Source of the DNA: Pseudomonas sp. CFBP13508
GTDB taxonomy: Bacteria; Pseudomonadota; Gammaproteobacteria; Pseudomonadales; Pseudomonadaceae
Reading direction: 5' to 3'
Length of the DNA stretch: 64,000 bases
Assembly: GCF_005233515.1 (NCBI RefSeq)
Contig: NZ_QFZZ01000009.1
Location: 124,001 to 188,000 of the forward strand
The notes under the pieces are model-generated. The model made no database searches and had not been told where the DNA came from. It saw nothing but the letters and a program-made list of their open reading frames with translations. Positions within the stretch are counted from its first letter, which is position 1; every line of letters begins with the position of its first letter. Both the position numbers and the translations under genes were made by a program. Of the stretch, positions 27,867 through 36,603 are shown piece by piece.

Positions 27867-29000
27867 GTGGACCTGCAGAGCATTCTGGGCAAGTTGTTCG
27901 CCAACGCCGGCGCGGTCGGCATCGAAGGGGTTTTCCAGTTCATCTTCAGTGCGCAGCAGGTGTACTGGTACGACATCAAGACCAGCCAGCGCACGGAAGT
28001 CGGGCGCCACCCAAGCCCGGACGTGACCATTGAAGTCGCGGAAAAAGATTTTCTCGGGATCATGGCCGGCGTGGTCAATGTCGAGGAACTGTTCGCCAGC
28101 GGTCGCTTGAAGATTGGCGGCAACATGGGCCTGGCGACGATGTTGCCGCAGATCATCGACCACGCCCGCCAGGGTGGCGGCACGGTGGAAAAAGTCGATA
28201 TGAACAAGCGCTACCCGACGCCGCCACGCTTCAGCGAAAAGCTCACTGCCGCGCTGCCTCGGCAGACCAGCGTCGAACGCCGGGCGCGCGAAGGGTTGAG
28301 CCGGCACGAATTCGAAACTCGTTATTTGCCCAACGGCATTCCGTTGGTGATCAGCAATGCCCTGCACGACTGGCCATTGTTCAGCCTGAGTCGCGAAGAG
28401 TCGCTGGTGCATTTCGCCGAACTGCAAGGCATCACCCGCCATGGCGATTACGTGAAGAAGACCTTTTCCACTGAGCGTGATTTCCGCTCGACCTCGATGG
28501 CCGAGTTCATCGCCTCGCTGGACAGTCCGGCGGTCAAAGGCGCGGATGGCGAGCCGCCGGCGTACATGGGCAACAACATCCTGCCCGCGCAGTTGTTGCA
28601 GCAGATCCACTACCCGCCCTACTTCGACACGTCGCTGTTCATCCCGCCGCGCATCTGGATCGGCCCCAAGGGCACGCTGACGCCGTTGCACCGCGATGAC
28701 ACCGACAACCTCTTCGCCCAGGTCTGGGGGCAGAAGAAATTCACCCTCGCCGCGCCGCATCACCGAGAGGCGCTGGGCACCTGGTCGACCGCGCCGAAGG
28801 GTGGCCTGGATGGCTGCGATTTCAACCCCGATGCGCCGGACTATGAACGTTTCCCGGCGGCGCGGGAGGTGACGTTTCTGCGGGTGACGCTGGAGGCTGG
28901 GGACCTGCTGTTTTTGCCCGAGGGCTGGTTCCATCAGGTGGAGTCGGTGTCGACTTCGCTGTCAGTCAACTTCTGGGTCAACTCAGGACGCGGCTGGTAA
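27867..29000 (+). CDS. JmjC/cupin-type oxygenase with N-terminal SCP2 domain
   Basis: A 377-residue protein. Residues about 1-110 resemble a sterol-carrier (SCP2) lipid-binding fold. The rest is a cupin/JmjC domain like those of FIH-type hydroxylases, with the iron-binding HRD (PLHRDDTDN), a distal His in GWFHQV and a lysine-rich strand (GQKKFTL) that could hold 2-oxoglutarate. Such enzymes hydroxylate Asp, Asn or His side chains. The GTG at 27867 is chosen because GCGAGGGA lies just upstream; the open frame extends back to 27723 but would cover the promoter. It is divergent from the thioesterase-hydroxylase-NRPS operon and has a perfect PvdS box. Its substrate is unknown: a second tailoring oxygenase for pyoverdine is the simplest inference. 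A REP pair follows the gene. Confidence 0.8.
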   Translation: MDLQSILGKLFANAGAVGIEGVFQFIFSAQQVYWYDIKTSQRTEVGRHPSPDVTIEVAEKDFLGIMAGVVNVEELFASGRLKIGGNMGLATMLPQIIDHARQGGGTVEKVDMNKRYPTPPRFSEKLTAALPRQTSVERRAREGLSRHEFETRYLPNGIPLVISNALHDWPLFSLSREESLVHFAELQGITRHGDYVKKTFSTERDFRSTSMAEFIASLDSPAVKGADGEPPAYMGNNILPAQLLQQIHYPPYFDTSLFIPPRIWIGPKGTLTPLHRDDTDNLFAQVWGQKKFTLAAPHHREALGTWSTAPKGGLDGCDFNPDAPDYERFPAAREVTFLRVTLEAGDLLFLPEGWFHQVESVSTSLSVNFWVNSGRGW

Positions 29001-29013
29001 CACCGCAAAAAAA

Positions 29014-29104
29014 CTGTGGGAGCGAGCCTGCTCGCGAATGCGTTGTATCAGGTATGAAGATATTTACTGACACACCGCCTTCGCGAGCAGGCTCGCTCCC
29101 ACAG
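29014..29104. repeat. Inverted REP pair (REPIN)
   Basis: Two REP copies face each other: 29014-29038 (CTGTGGGAGCGAGCCTGCTC...) and its reverse complement at 29080-29104. They sit between the convergent JmjC and MFS genes, where they may also act as a bidirectional terminator. Confidence 0.85.
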
Positions 29105-29111
29105 TGGAATT

Positions 29112-30284
29112 TCATTTCAAGTGACGGAAACTTTGGAACGCTGAAATCAGCACCACCGCCCCCGCCGCAATCGCCAGCCAGAAGCCGCTACGCGCGCCAA
29201 ACGCATCCACCAGCGCGCCGGAACCGGCGGCGCCGATCGCCACGCCGATGCTCAGCCCGGTCACCAGCCAGGTCAGGCCTTCGGTGAGTTTGGCCGGCGG
29301 CACGATGCGTTCGATCAACGCCATCGCGACAATCAGCGTCGGTGAAAAGAACAGCCCGGCGATAAATACCGCGATCGACAAGCCAAGGATGTTGCTCGCC
29401 AAAAGCAGCGGCAGCGTGGTCACCGCCGTCGCCACGCCGCCGTAGAGAAACAGGCGCGGCAACGGCAGTTTCGAACGCATCGCACCGAAGGCGATGCCGG
29501 CCAGGCATGAACCAATCGCGTATACCGACAAGACAATACTCGCCGCTGCCGGCTGGCCCTGATGTTGAGCGAAAGCGACGCTGACTACATCGATCACCCC
29601 GACAATCACGCCCATCGCCAGCATCAACGCCAGCAACCATTGCACGTCAGTCGAGCGAATGATCGAGCCCTGATGCTGCGACTCCTGCGCGTGCACCGGT
29701 GGTTCGGTGCTGCGCTGGGCGACAAACGCCGTCACGCCGATGGCCAGGGCCAACAGCGCCGCCAGCGGCCCGGCCTCGGGAAACACCGCGACCGACAGGC
29801 CCACCGACAGCGGCGGCCCGACGATAAAACACACTTCGTCGAGCACCGACTCCAGGGCATACGCCGTCTGCAATTGCGGCTGGCCACGGTAGATTTCGGT
29901 CCAGCGCGCCCGCACCATCGCCGACATGCTCGGCATGCACCCGGCCAGCGCGGCGAACAAAAACAAGGTCCAGTCCGGCGCCTGCAAACGCGTGCACAGC
30001 AGCAACATCAATAACCCGCCGCCACCGGTCAGCGCTGCGATCGGCAGCACCCGCCCCTGCCCGTAACGGTCCACCAACCGCGATACCTGCGGCGCGCAAA
30101 ACGCCGTGGCCAAGGCAAACGTCGCCGCCACCGCACCCGCCAGCGCATATCCGCCGTTCAACTGCGCAAGCATGGTGATCAGGCCGATGCCGGTCATGGA
30201 AATCGGCATGCGCGCCAGCATCCCGGCCAGCACAAACGCACGGGCACCGGGGGCGGTGAACAATTCGCGGTAGGGGTTTGCCAT
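29112..30284 (-). CDS. MFS transporter, probable drug/metabolite efflux type
   Basis: A 390-residue, strongly hydrophobic protein with about twelve predicted membrane segments, in keeping with the major facilitator superfamily. The first half has a charged loop (RLVDRYGQGR) at the place of the family's A motif (G-x-x-x-D-R-x-G-R-R). I chose the ATG at 30284 (MANPYREL) because the longer open frame upstream is hydrophilic and lacks transporter character. The substrate cannot be read from the sequence. It lies next to an iron-regulated locus and a terpene synthase, so siderophore or terpenoid export are possible, but I found no PvdS box in front of it. Confidence 0.82.
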   Translation of the reverse strand: MANPYRELFTAPGARAFVLAGMLARMPISMTGIGLITMLAQLNGGYALAGAVAATFALATAFCAPQVSRLVDRYGQGRVLPIAALTGGGGLLMLLLCTRLQAPDWTLFLFAALAGCMPSMSAMVRARWTEIYRGQPQLQTAYALESVLDEVCFIVGPPLSVGLSVAVFPEAGPLAALLALAIGVTAFVAQRSTEPPVHAQESQHQGSIIRSTDVQWLLALMLAMGVIVGVIDVVSVAFAQHQGQPAAASIVLSVYAIGSCLAGIAFGAMRSKLPLPRLFLYGGVATAVTTLPLLLASNILGLSIAVFIAGLFFSPTLIVAMALIERIVPPAKLTEGLTWLVTGLSIGVAIGAAGSGALVDAFGARSGFWLAIAAGAVVLISAFQSFRHLK

Positions 30285-30422
30285 CGATTGCAGCCTCATC
30301 AGGGGCGGCCAAGTTGCCATAGGCTTGAATGCCGTGGAAGCGCGCAATTGTTGGTGGAATGTGAAAGCCCCTGATCTTTCCAGTGCTGAACAACGATGAC
30401 CATTGGTCGAAAACCAACGCTG

Positions 30423-30442
30423 ACCTGTCAGACCTGACAGGT
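30423..30442. promoter_or_regulatory. Perfect palindrome upstream of the terpene synthase (putative operator)
   Basis: ACCTGTCAG, two bases, CTGACAGGT: 9-bp arms with no mismatch, centred about 97 bases before the terpene synthase start, in the intergenic region shared with the divergent MFS gene. The shape suits a dimeric regulator such as a GntR-family repressor; the regulator itself is not identified. Confidence 0.5.
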
Positions 30443-30529
30443 GCGCTTCCTTGTCGTTTGCGCTCTGATGAGGCCTTGGATCTTCGCGTATCACCGTGGA
30501 ACCCTGTACACGCACTCAGGAGCCTCGCC

Positions 30530-31534
30530 ATGGACGAATCGTCAATGCTCGTCTCACCCGAAGCGGAAAAGGCGCCGTGGGCCGTGCCCGCCCTGTATGG
30601 CCTGGCGCCATTTCGCAACAATGCCGCGCTGGCAGACGAGGTGGATGATCGGCTGATGCCGTGGATCGAGCGGGTGGGGATTTTCCCGGGTCGGCACGAC
30701 AAGGTCCGCGCCATGGGTTTCGGTCGCTTCGCCATGCTCTGTCATACCGACACCGATGAGCCGGATCGGCTGCTGCTCGCGGCGCAATGTTTCGCCGCGC
30801 TGTTCGCCGTGGACGATTACTACTGCGACGATGAGCGAACCGGGTCCGAACCCAGAATGGTCGGGCCGCGCCTTTCCCTGGCGCTGGCGGCGCTGGAGCC
30901 GGTTCACTTGAGCGAACGGTTCCGCCCGGGGCTCGAGCAGGCCTTGAGCGGCGATCCGGTGCTGGTCGCACTGCGGGCCTATCTGAGGCGGGTCGAGACT
31001 TTTGCAACAGCGGCGCAGGTTGCCCGCGTACGCCATGAAATCATTGCCATGTTCGTCACCATGACCGCCGAAGCGGCCTGGCGGATCGAAGGGCTCACGC
31101 CCGCGCTCTGGGAATATCTCGCTCAGCGTCAGGTCAACAGTTTCCTGCCGTGCCTGTCGCTGATCGACATCATCGGTGGGTATGAATTGCCCGCCAATGT
31201 CTACAGCGCACCCGAGGTGCGCAAGGTCACGACGCTGGCCGCCAGCGCCACGATCATTGCCAATGATCTTTTTTCCGCGCTGAAGGAACAGCAGGCCGGT
31301 ATCGGCGATTTCAATCTGCCTATGTTGCTGATCCAAGAACAGGGCTGCTCCCCCGCGCAGGCCATGGCGCAAAGCGCTGCCGTTCACGATGACATCATGC
31401 ATCTGTATGAGGCGGCGGAACGGGCGGTATTGCCGCACGCCTCGCCGCTGCTCAAACGCTATCTGCGCGGAATCAAGAGCTGGCTGGCCGGCAACGTCGA
31501 ATGGCATCGCAGCAGTGGCCGCTATCAGCTCTGA
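30530..31534 (+). CDS. Class I terpene synthase, 2-methylisoborneol/2-methylenebornane synthase type
   Basis: A 334-residue class I terpene cyclase. The Asp-rich metal site is DDYYCDDE (about residue 95), the second metal site is NDLFSALKE (N/D-D-x-x-S-x-x-K-E) and the C-terminus has the RY pair (SGRYQL). An Arg 45 residues before the second metal site fits the pyrophosphate sensor. The DDYYCDDE form is typical of enzymes that cyclise 2-methyl-GPP to 2-methylisoborneol or 2-methylenebornane, and such a synthase is known from P. fluorescens. The start at 30530 is chosen for the CAGGAG site about 8 bases upstream. No GPP methyltransferase is adjacent, unlike usual 2-methylisoborneol loci. It lies divergent from the MFS gene. 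Confidence 0.85.
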   Translation: MDESSMLVSPEAEKAPWAVPALYGLAPFRNNAALADEVDDRLMPWIERVGIFPGRHDKVRAMGFGRFAMLCHTDTDEPDRLLLAAQCFAALFAVDDYYCDDERTGSEPRMVGPRLSLALAALEPVHLSERFRPGLEQALSGDPVLVALRAYLRRVETFATAAQVARVRHEIIAMFVTMTAEAAWRIEGLTPALWEYLAQRQVNSFLPCLSLIDIIGGYELPANVYSAPEVRKVTTLAASATIIANDLFSALKEQQAGIGDFNLPMLLIQEQGCSPAQAMAQSAAVHDDIMHLYEAAERAVLPHASPLLKRYLRGIKSWLAGNVEWHRSSGRYQL

Positions 31535-31624
31535 AGCTGGCGAACTTTTCATGGTTGCAGATGAACTCTCGCCACAGGCCATCAGTCAGCTACTTAAGTC
31601 TCTTGAACCAAGGCGCGAATCGTC

Positions 31625-32425
31625 ATGCAGATTTCCCTCGCTCATCAGGTGGCGCTGGTCACTGGCGCCAGCTCCGGCATCGGCCATGCCGCCGCAAAAG
31701 CACTGGCCGCCGCCGGCGCTGCGGTCGTGATCAATTACAACAGCAGCGCCAAACCCGCCGAAGAACTGGCCGCACAGATCAACGCCGAAGGCGGCAAGGC
31801 CCTCGCCATCGGCGCGGATGTTTCGAAAGAGGACGAGGTCGAGCGACTGTTCGCCAAGACCGTCGAAGCCTTCGGCTCGCTGGACATTCTGGTGGCCAAC
31901 TCCGGTCTGCAAAAAGACGCCGCTGCCGTGGACATGACGCTCGACGACTGGAACACGGTAATCGGCGTCAACCTCACCGGGCAGTTCCTCTGCGCGCGGG
32001 CGGCGTTGCGGATTTTCCAGCGTCAGGGCGTGCGCGAAGGCGTGTCGCGCGCGGCGGGCAAGATCATTCACATGAGTTCGGTGCACCAGCGCATTCCATG
32101 GGCCGGGCATGTCAATTACGCGGCGTCCAAGGGCGGCGTCGATCAGTTGATGCAGAGCCTCGCCCAGGAAGTCAGCCACCAGCGCATCCGCATCAACAGC
32201 ATCGCGCCCGGTGCGATCAGCACGGCCATCAACACAGAAGCCACTGAAGGCGCGGCCGGCGACAAACTTCTTGAGCTGATTCCCTACGGACGCATCGGCG
32301 ATGTCGAGGATGTTGCCAACGCAGTGGTTTTCCTCGCTTCCGATGTGTCTGACTACATCGTCGGCACCACCCTGTTCATCGATGGCGGGATGAGCCTCTA
32401 TCCGGAGTTTCGCGGCAATGGCTGA
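31625..32425 (+). CDS. Short-chain dehydrogenase/reductase, glucose 1-dehydrogenase-like
   Basis: A 266-residue classical SDR. It has the nucleotide-binding motif TGASSGIG, the NSG strand, the catalytic Ser in HMSSVH and the YAASK active-site motif. The C-terminus FIDGGMSLYPEF is typical of glucose 1-dehydrogenase-like members. The family oxidises or reduces sugars and alcohols with NAD(P). The stop overlaps the start of the GH15 gene by 8 bases, so the two are probably translated together, which hints at a shared role in glucan, trehalose or glucose use. True substrate unknown. Confidence 0.88.
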   Translation: MQISLAHQVALVTGASSGIGHAAAKALAAAGAAVVINYNSSAKPAEELAAQINAEGGKALAIGADVSKEDEVERLFAKTVEAFGSLDILVANSGLQKDAAAVDMTLDDWNTVIGVNLTGQFLCARAALRIFQRQGVREGVSRAAGKIIHMSSVHQRIPWAGHVNYAASKGGVDQLMQSLAQEVSHQRIRINSIAPGAISTAINTEATEGAAGDKLLELIPYGRIGDVEDVANAVVFLASDVSDYIVGTTLFIDGGMSLYPEFRGNG

Positions 32426-34244
32426 GCCTGAAGTGGAACAACAAAGTCCCATCGGTGCCCATGGCATCATCGGCGACATGCGCAGCGCCGCACTGGTTAA
32501 CGACAAGGGCAGCGTGGATTTTTTCTGCTGGCCGGAGTTCGACAGCCCGACGATTTTCTGCTCGCTGCTCGACACCCCTGAAGCAGGGATTTTCCAGCTC
32601 GCGCCGGACTTGCCCGATGCGCGCCGGGAACAGATTTACCTGCCCGACACCAATGTCTTGCAGACCCGTTGGCTGAGTGAACACGCGGTGGTGGAAATCA
32701 CCGATCTGTTGCCCATCGGTGACGATGTCGACGCCCTGCCCCTGCTGATGCGCCGGGTGCGCGTGGTCAGCGGCTCGGCGACGTTCAACCTGCGTTGCGC
32801 GGTGCGCCACGACTATGGTCGTGCCGACACCCGGGCCGAGATGGACGCACAGGACGTGACGTTCCACGCCGCTGGCCAGCCGTCGATACGCCTGGCTTCA
32901 GATCAGGCGCTGCAAATCGATGCGCAAGCGGCCGTCGCGCAATTTACCCTCGAGCACAACGAAAGCGCCGCGTTCATGCTCGGCGGCAGCGACGATCCGC
33001 GCTTTGCCCAGGGTGCCGCCGAATTGTGCATGGAGCGTACCTTGAAGTACTGGCGTGGCTGGATCGGCCAATCCAACTATCGCGGGCGCTGGCGGGAAAT
33101 GGTCAACCGTTCCGCCCTCGCCCTGAAACTGCTGACCTCGCGTCGCCAAGGTGCGATTCTCGCCGCCGCTACCTTCGGCCTGCCGGAAACCCCCGGCGGC
33201 GAGCGCAATTGGGATTACCGCTACACGTGGATCCGCGATGCCTCGTTCACCGTTTACGCGTTCATGCGCCTGGGCTTCGTCGATGAGGCCAATCACTACA
33301 TGCAATGGCTACGCGGGCGAGTCAGCGATTGCTGCGGCAAACCGATGAAACTCAACATCCTCTATGCCATCGACGGTCAGCAGGAATTGCCGGAAACCGA
33401 ACTCACGCACCTGTCCGGTCACGGCGGTGCGCAACCGGTGCGCATTGGCAATGGTGCTTATGATCAGATCCAGCTGGACATCTTCGGCGAGCTGATGGAT
33501 GCGGTGTATCTGGTCAACAAGTACGGTGATGCGATTTCCCACGAAGGCTGGCGGCACGTCGGCGAAGTGGTCGATCAGGTCTGTGAGAACTGGCAGAACG
33601 AAGATGTCGGCATCTGGGAAATGCGCGGTGAAACCCATCATTTCCTGCACTCGCGGCTGATGTGCTGGGTGGCGCTGGATCGCGCCATCCGGCTGGCTTC
33701 CAAGCGTTCGCTGCCGGCGCCGTTCGCCCGTTGGGATCAGACCCGGCAAGCGATCTACACCGACATCTGGGACAACTTCTGGGATGAGGAACGCGGACAT
33801 TTCGTTCAGTACAAGGGCGGTACCGCACTGGATGGCTCGATGCTGCTGATGCCGCTGGTGCGTTTCGTCAGCGCCAAGGATCCGCGCTGGCTGTCGACTC
33901 TGGAAGCGATCGAAAAAACCCTGGTGCGCGACGGCATGGTCTATCGCTATCGCAACGAAGACGCCAACATCGATGGCCTCAGCGGCACCGAAGGCGCGTT
34001 CGCCGCCTGCTCGTTCTGGTACGTCGAATGCCTGGCCCGGGCTGGTCAGGTGGAAAAAGCCCATCTGGAGTTCGAGCAGTTGCTGCGATACGCCAATCCG
34101 CTGGGACTGTATGCCGAAGAGTTCGACAGCCATGGCCGGCATTTGGGCAACACACCGCAAGCGCTGACGCATCTGGCGTTGATCAGTGCAGCGAGTTTTC
34201 TTGATCGCAAATTGAGCGGGGAGAAGAGTTCCTGGCAGCCATAG
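32418..34244 (+). CDS. GH15 family glycoside hydrolase (glucoamylase/trehalase-like)
   Basis: A 608-residue protein with the two-part layout of bacterial GH15 enzymes: an N-terminal beta-sandwich (about 1-230) and an (alpha/alpha)6 catalytic barrel (about 240-600). Acidic catalytic candidates lie in GGERNWDYRYTWIRD and near GTEGAFAACSFW. There is no signal peptide, so it should act in the cytoplasm on alpha-glucans, oligosaccharides or trehalose. It overlaps the SDR gene by 8 bases and probably forms an operon with it. Substrate choice within GH15 cannot be settled by eye. Confidence 0.9.
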   Translation: MAEPEVEQQSPIGAHGIIGDMRSAALVNDKGSVDFFCWPEFDSPTIFCSLLDTPEAGIFQLAPDLPDARREQIYLPDTNVLQTRWLSEHAVVEITDLLPIGDDVDALPLLMRRVRVVSGSATFNLRCAVRHDYGRADTRAEMDAQDVTFHAAGQPSIRLASDQALQIDAQAAVAQFTLEHNESAAFMLGGSDDPRFAQGAAELCMERTLKYWRGWIGQSNYRGRWREMVNRSALALKLLTSRRQGAILAAATFGLPETPGGERNWDYRYTWIRDASFTVYAFMRLGFVDEANHYMQWLRGRVSDCCGKPMKLNILYAIDGQQELPETELTHLSGHGGAQPVRIGNGAYDQIQLDIFGELMDAVYLVNKYGDAISHEGWRHVGEVVDQVCENWQNEDVGIWEMRGETHHFLHSRLMCWVALDRAIRLASKRSLPAPFARWDQTRQAIYTDIWDNFWDEERGHFVQYKGGTALDGSMLLMPLVRFVSAKDPRWLSTLEAIEKTLVRDGMVYRYRNEDANIDGLSGTEGAFAACSFWYVECLARAGQVEKAHLEFEQLLRYANPLGLYAEEFDSHGRHLGNTPQALTHLALISAASFLDRKLSGEKSSWQP

Positions 34245-34631
34245 CGCTGTTTTTTCGTCAGCGCATGTCAGACCGATCCCTGACTGGACGGGATTTTTCC
34301 ACAACGGGCCTGCCCGCCAGCCAACGGGTACAGGCCCATGCCCAACGTGAAACCTGCGCGGCGGTTACGTCTGGCGACAGTCTGTGTAAAAACTGAGCCT
34401 ACAAACACCACTCACGTCAGGTTGAAACGCTTGCCGCAACGTGTGCTTACACGCCGAAATACCTTGTTGCCAGCCGTTACATCCACACCTACCATCCAAC
34501 GCAACGGTCGATATGAAGCCATTACCTCAGTCAGTCCCCTCTCCCTCCGGGAGAGGGCTAGGGTGAGGGGCTTTTGATCTTCTACGGGCACAGCGGAGCT
34601 GTCCAACCACCCCCGAATTCAAGGAACCGGA
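34245..34631. other. Intergenic region with a dispersed CTCTCCC repeat
   Basis: No gene is supported here. The clearest structure is a copy of a dispersed repeat at 34531-34570, with a short hairpin (CTCCCTCCGGGAG) and GGGTGAGGGG; related copies are at 42673-42713, 53948-53984 and 54067-54104. The last bases carry an AAGGAA site for the next gene. Confidence 0.6.
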
Positions 34632-35021
34632 ATGCCTCACCACGTCCAGCGCAGCATCGACTCCCCTCTTCGCACCGGCCTGACCCGCACCCAGCTCTGG
34701 GAAGACGGCGACCAAGGCCTGATCAAATGCTGGGAAATCGGCCGCCAGCGCGCCGAACGCTTTCCCGAACTGGCCCAGCGCTGCCTGGCCGATGAATTGC
34801 CAGTGCTGGGCTGGAAGGGTGGCGTCAGTCGCAGCCTGAAGAAAAACGAGAAGTACGGCTCACTGAAATATCTGGCGCAGTGGCAGGGTCTGCGCGGTGA
34901 GGATCTGGATATTGATCTGGCGCAGGAGCGTTCGCTGGTGTGTTCGCGGACGAAGATGAAGGTGACGTTTACCCCGGATCGGACGAAGTATTTCAATCAG
35001 ATCGCGGAGCTTGAGGCTTAG
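34632..35021 (+). CDS. Hypothetical protein, 129 residues
   Basis: I do not recognise this protein. It is soluble-looking, rich in charged residues (KKNEKYGSLKYL, RTKMKVTFTPDRTKYF), with no signal peptide, membrane segment or cysteine motif. An AAGGAA site lies a few bases before the ATG at 34632. Its 3' end overlaps the convergent lipoprotein gene by 29 bases. Codon use looks like that of the surrounding genes, which favours a real gene. Confidence 0.6.
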   Translation: MPHHVQRSIDSPLRTGLTRTQLWEDGDQGLIKCWEIGRQRAERFPELAQRCLADELPVLGWKGGVSRSLKKNEKYGSLKYLAQWQGLRGEDLDIDLAQERSLVCSRTKMKVTFTPDRTKYFNQIAELEA

Positions 35022-35625
35022 CCGTGCGGAAGTCCGGGCGGTAGCAATCCGAGTACAGGGCACAGACGCCGTACTGGGCGTCCAGATCGGCCATGTGCTG
35101 GTAGAACTGCTCGATTTCCCAAAACGTTTCATCCGCAACGGTCATCAGGTAGAAGTAACTGAGCTGATGATCATTGGGCAGCACCAATGGAAACTCTGCC
35201 AGCGCGTCCATCCTCGGCGCATTGGCCAGCGCCGCGAGCATCGGCGTCGGTGCCTGGGACAATTGCTCGAAGTACTTTTGCTTGTATGCCGCCAGACCGA
35301 AGGCTTCACCTTTTGCTCTGGCATCGATAAGTTGCGCGAGGTTTGCCCGGCGCTGCTCCCAGTACGCCGCCGGCAGGTCGACATTCATTTGTTTCTTGTG
35401 TCTGGCCAATGCCTCATCGGCGCTGAGCTGGCGTTGCGGTTCGCCCGGCGCGGCGGCGGATCGTGCGTCCAACTCCTTGAAGGACAGCATGATCGTCGAC
35501 TTGGCAAACATGCGTTCCATCAGTTCACGGCGCTGCGGGGTGTCCGGCAGTGCCGGTGGCGGCGATGCGCAACCGGTCAGCATCACGACAAGTCCCAACA
35601 CAACAAGCAGCATTTTGAGTGACAT
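34993..35625 (-). CDS. Putative lipoprotein of unknown function
   Basis: A 210-residue protein with a lipoprotein signal: a charged start (MSLK), a hydrophobic stretch and the lipobox LTGC at about residue 18, so it is expected to be lipid-anchored in the cell envelope. The mature part is hydrophilic, largely helical and has two late cysteines (CALYSDC) that could form a disulfide. No family is recognised. It is convergent with and overlaps the preceding hypothetical gene by 29 bases. Confidence 0.75.
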   Translation of the reverse strand: MSLKMLLVVLGLVVMLTGCASPPPALPDTPQRRELMERMFAKSTIMLSFKELDARSAAAPGEPQRQLSADEALARHKKQMNVDLPAAYWEQRRANLAQLIDARAKGEAFGLAAYKQKYFEQLSQAPTPMLAALANAPRMDALAEFPLVLPNDHQLSYFYLMTVADETFWEIEQFYQHMADLDAQYGVCALYSDCYRPDFRTAKPQAPRSD

Positions 35626-35715
35626 GTATCGTCCTTGAAGCCAGTCGACAGAATGAGCTGCGCAGTCTATCCGATGGTCTAGGGTTTGGAAGACGTTTGC
35701 ACGGAGTTGTCAGTC

Positions 35716-36603
35716 ATGATTCAGTCAGTCCTCACCCCTTTTCTGACCATCGCCTACGAACAGCATGGCCCTGCCGGCGGCGACTCGGTGATTCTGCTCC
35801 ACGGCTTCCCCTACTCGCCGCGCACCTTCGACGAAGTCGCCCCGGCGCTGGCCGCGCAAGGCTATCGCGTCATCGTGCCGTACTTGCGCGGTTATGGGCC
35901 GACCCGGTTCAACAGTGCGCAAACCCTGCGCTCGGGCCAGCAAGCTGCGATGGCGCAGGACCTGCTCGATCTGATGGACGCGCTGGGCATCGAACAGGCC
36001 ATGCTTTGCGGCTATGACTGGGGCGGTCGGGCGGCGTGTATTGTCGCGGCGTTGTTTCCGGCGCGAGTGCGCGGGCTGGTCAGCGGCGACGGCTACCTGG
36101 TGCAGGACATCGCCCATGCGAACCAGCCGTTGGACCCCGAAGACGAGCATCGGCTCTGGTATCAGTACTATTTCCACACGCCCCGTGGCGCCGAGGGTCT
36201 GAGGCAGAATCGCCGGGAGTTGTGCCTGTTGCTCTGGCGGCTGTGGTCGCCGACATGGGCGCGCAAGGACGAACGCTATCCGCTGACCGCACCTGCTTTT
36301 GATAATCCTGATTTTGTCGACGTGGTGATTCATTCCTATCGGCATCGCTTCGGATACGCCTCGGGGGATCCGGCCCTGGAGTGGATGGAAGAAGCGCTGG
36401 CCATACAGCCGGTGATCAGCGTGCCGAGCATTTCGCTGTGCGGCGCCGATGATGGCGTCGGCCCGCCTTCGCTGACTGATGAAGATGCCGGGCATTTCAG
36501 CGGTTTTTACCAGCGGCGCGTGCTCGCGGGCGTCGGCCACAACCTTCCCGAAGAAGCGCCGCAGGAAACCCTCAAGGCAATACAGAATCTGTTGCAACGC
36601 TGA
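35716..36603 (+). CDS. Alpha/beta hydrolase with Asp nucleophile (epoxide hydrolase/dehalogenase-like)
   Basis: A 295-residue alpha/beta hydrolase. The oxyanion region is HGFPYSPRTF; the nucleophile elbow is GYDWGG, placing Asp rather than Ser as nucleophile, as in epoxide hydrolases and haloalkane or fluoroacetate dehalogenases. A late acid lies in CGADDG and the base in GVGHNLPEE. The ATG at 35716 follows a GGAG site. It stands alone, convergent with the GlxA-type regulator; their 3' ends overlap by 32 bases. Substrate unknown. Confidence 0.85.
   Translation: MIQSVLTPFLTIAYEQHGPAGGDSVILLHGFPYSPRTFDEVAPALAAQGYRVIVPYLRGYGPTRFNSAQTLRSGQQAAMAQDLLDLMDALGIEQAMLCGYDWGGRAACIVAALFPARVRGLVSGDGYLVQDIAHANQPLDPEDEHRLWYQYYFHTPRGAEGLRQNRRELCLLLWRLWSPTWARKDERYPLTAPAFDNPDFVDVVIHSYRHRFGYASGDPALEWMEEALAIQPVISVPSISLCGADDGVGPPSLTDEDAGHFSGFYQRRVLAGVGHNLPEEAPQETLKAIQNLLQR

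Noticed and set aside
29112..30530. PvdS box for the MFS or terpene synthase genes
   Set aside because: No TAAAT-N16-CGT or close variant was found on either strand in the intergenic region.
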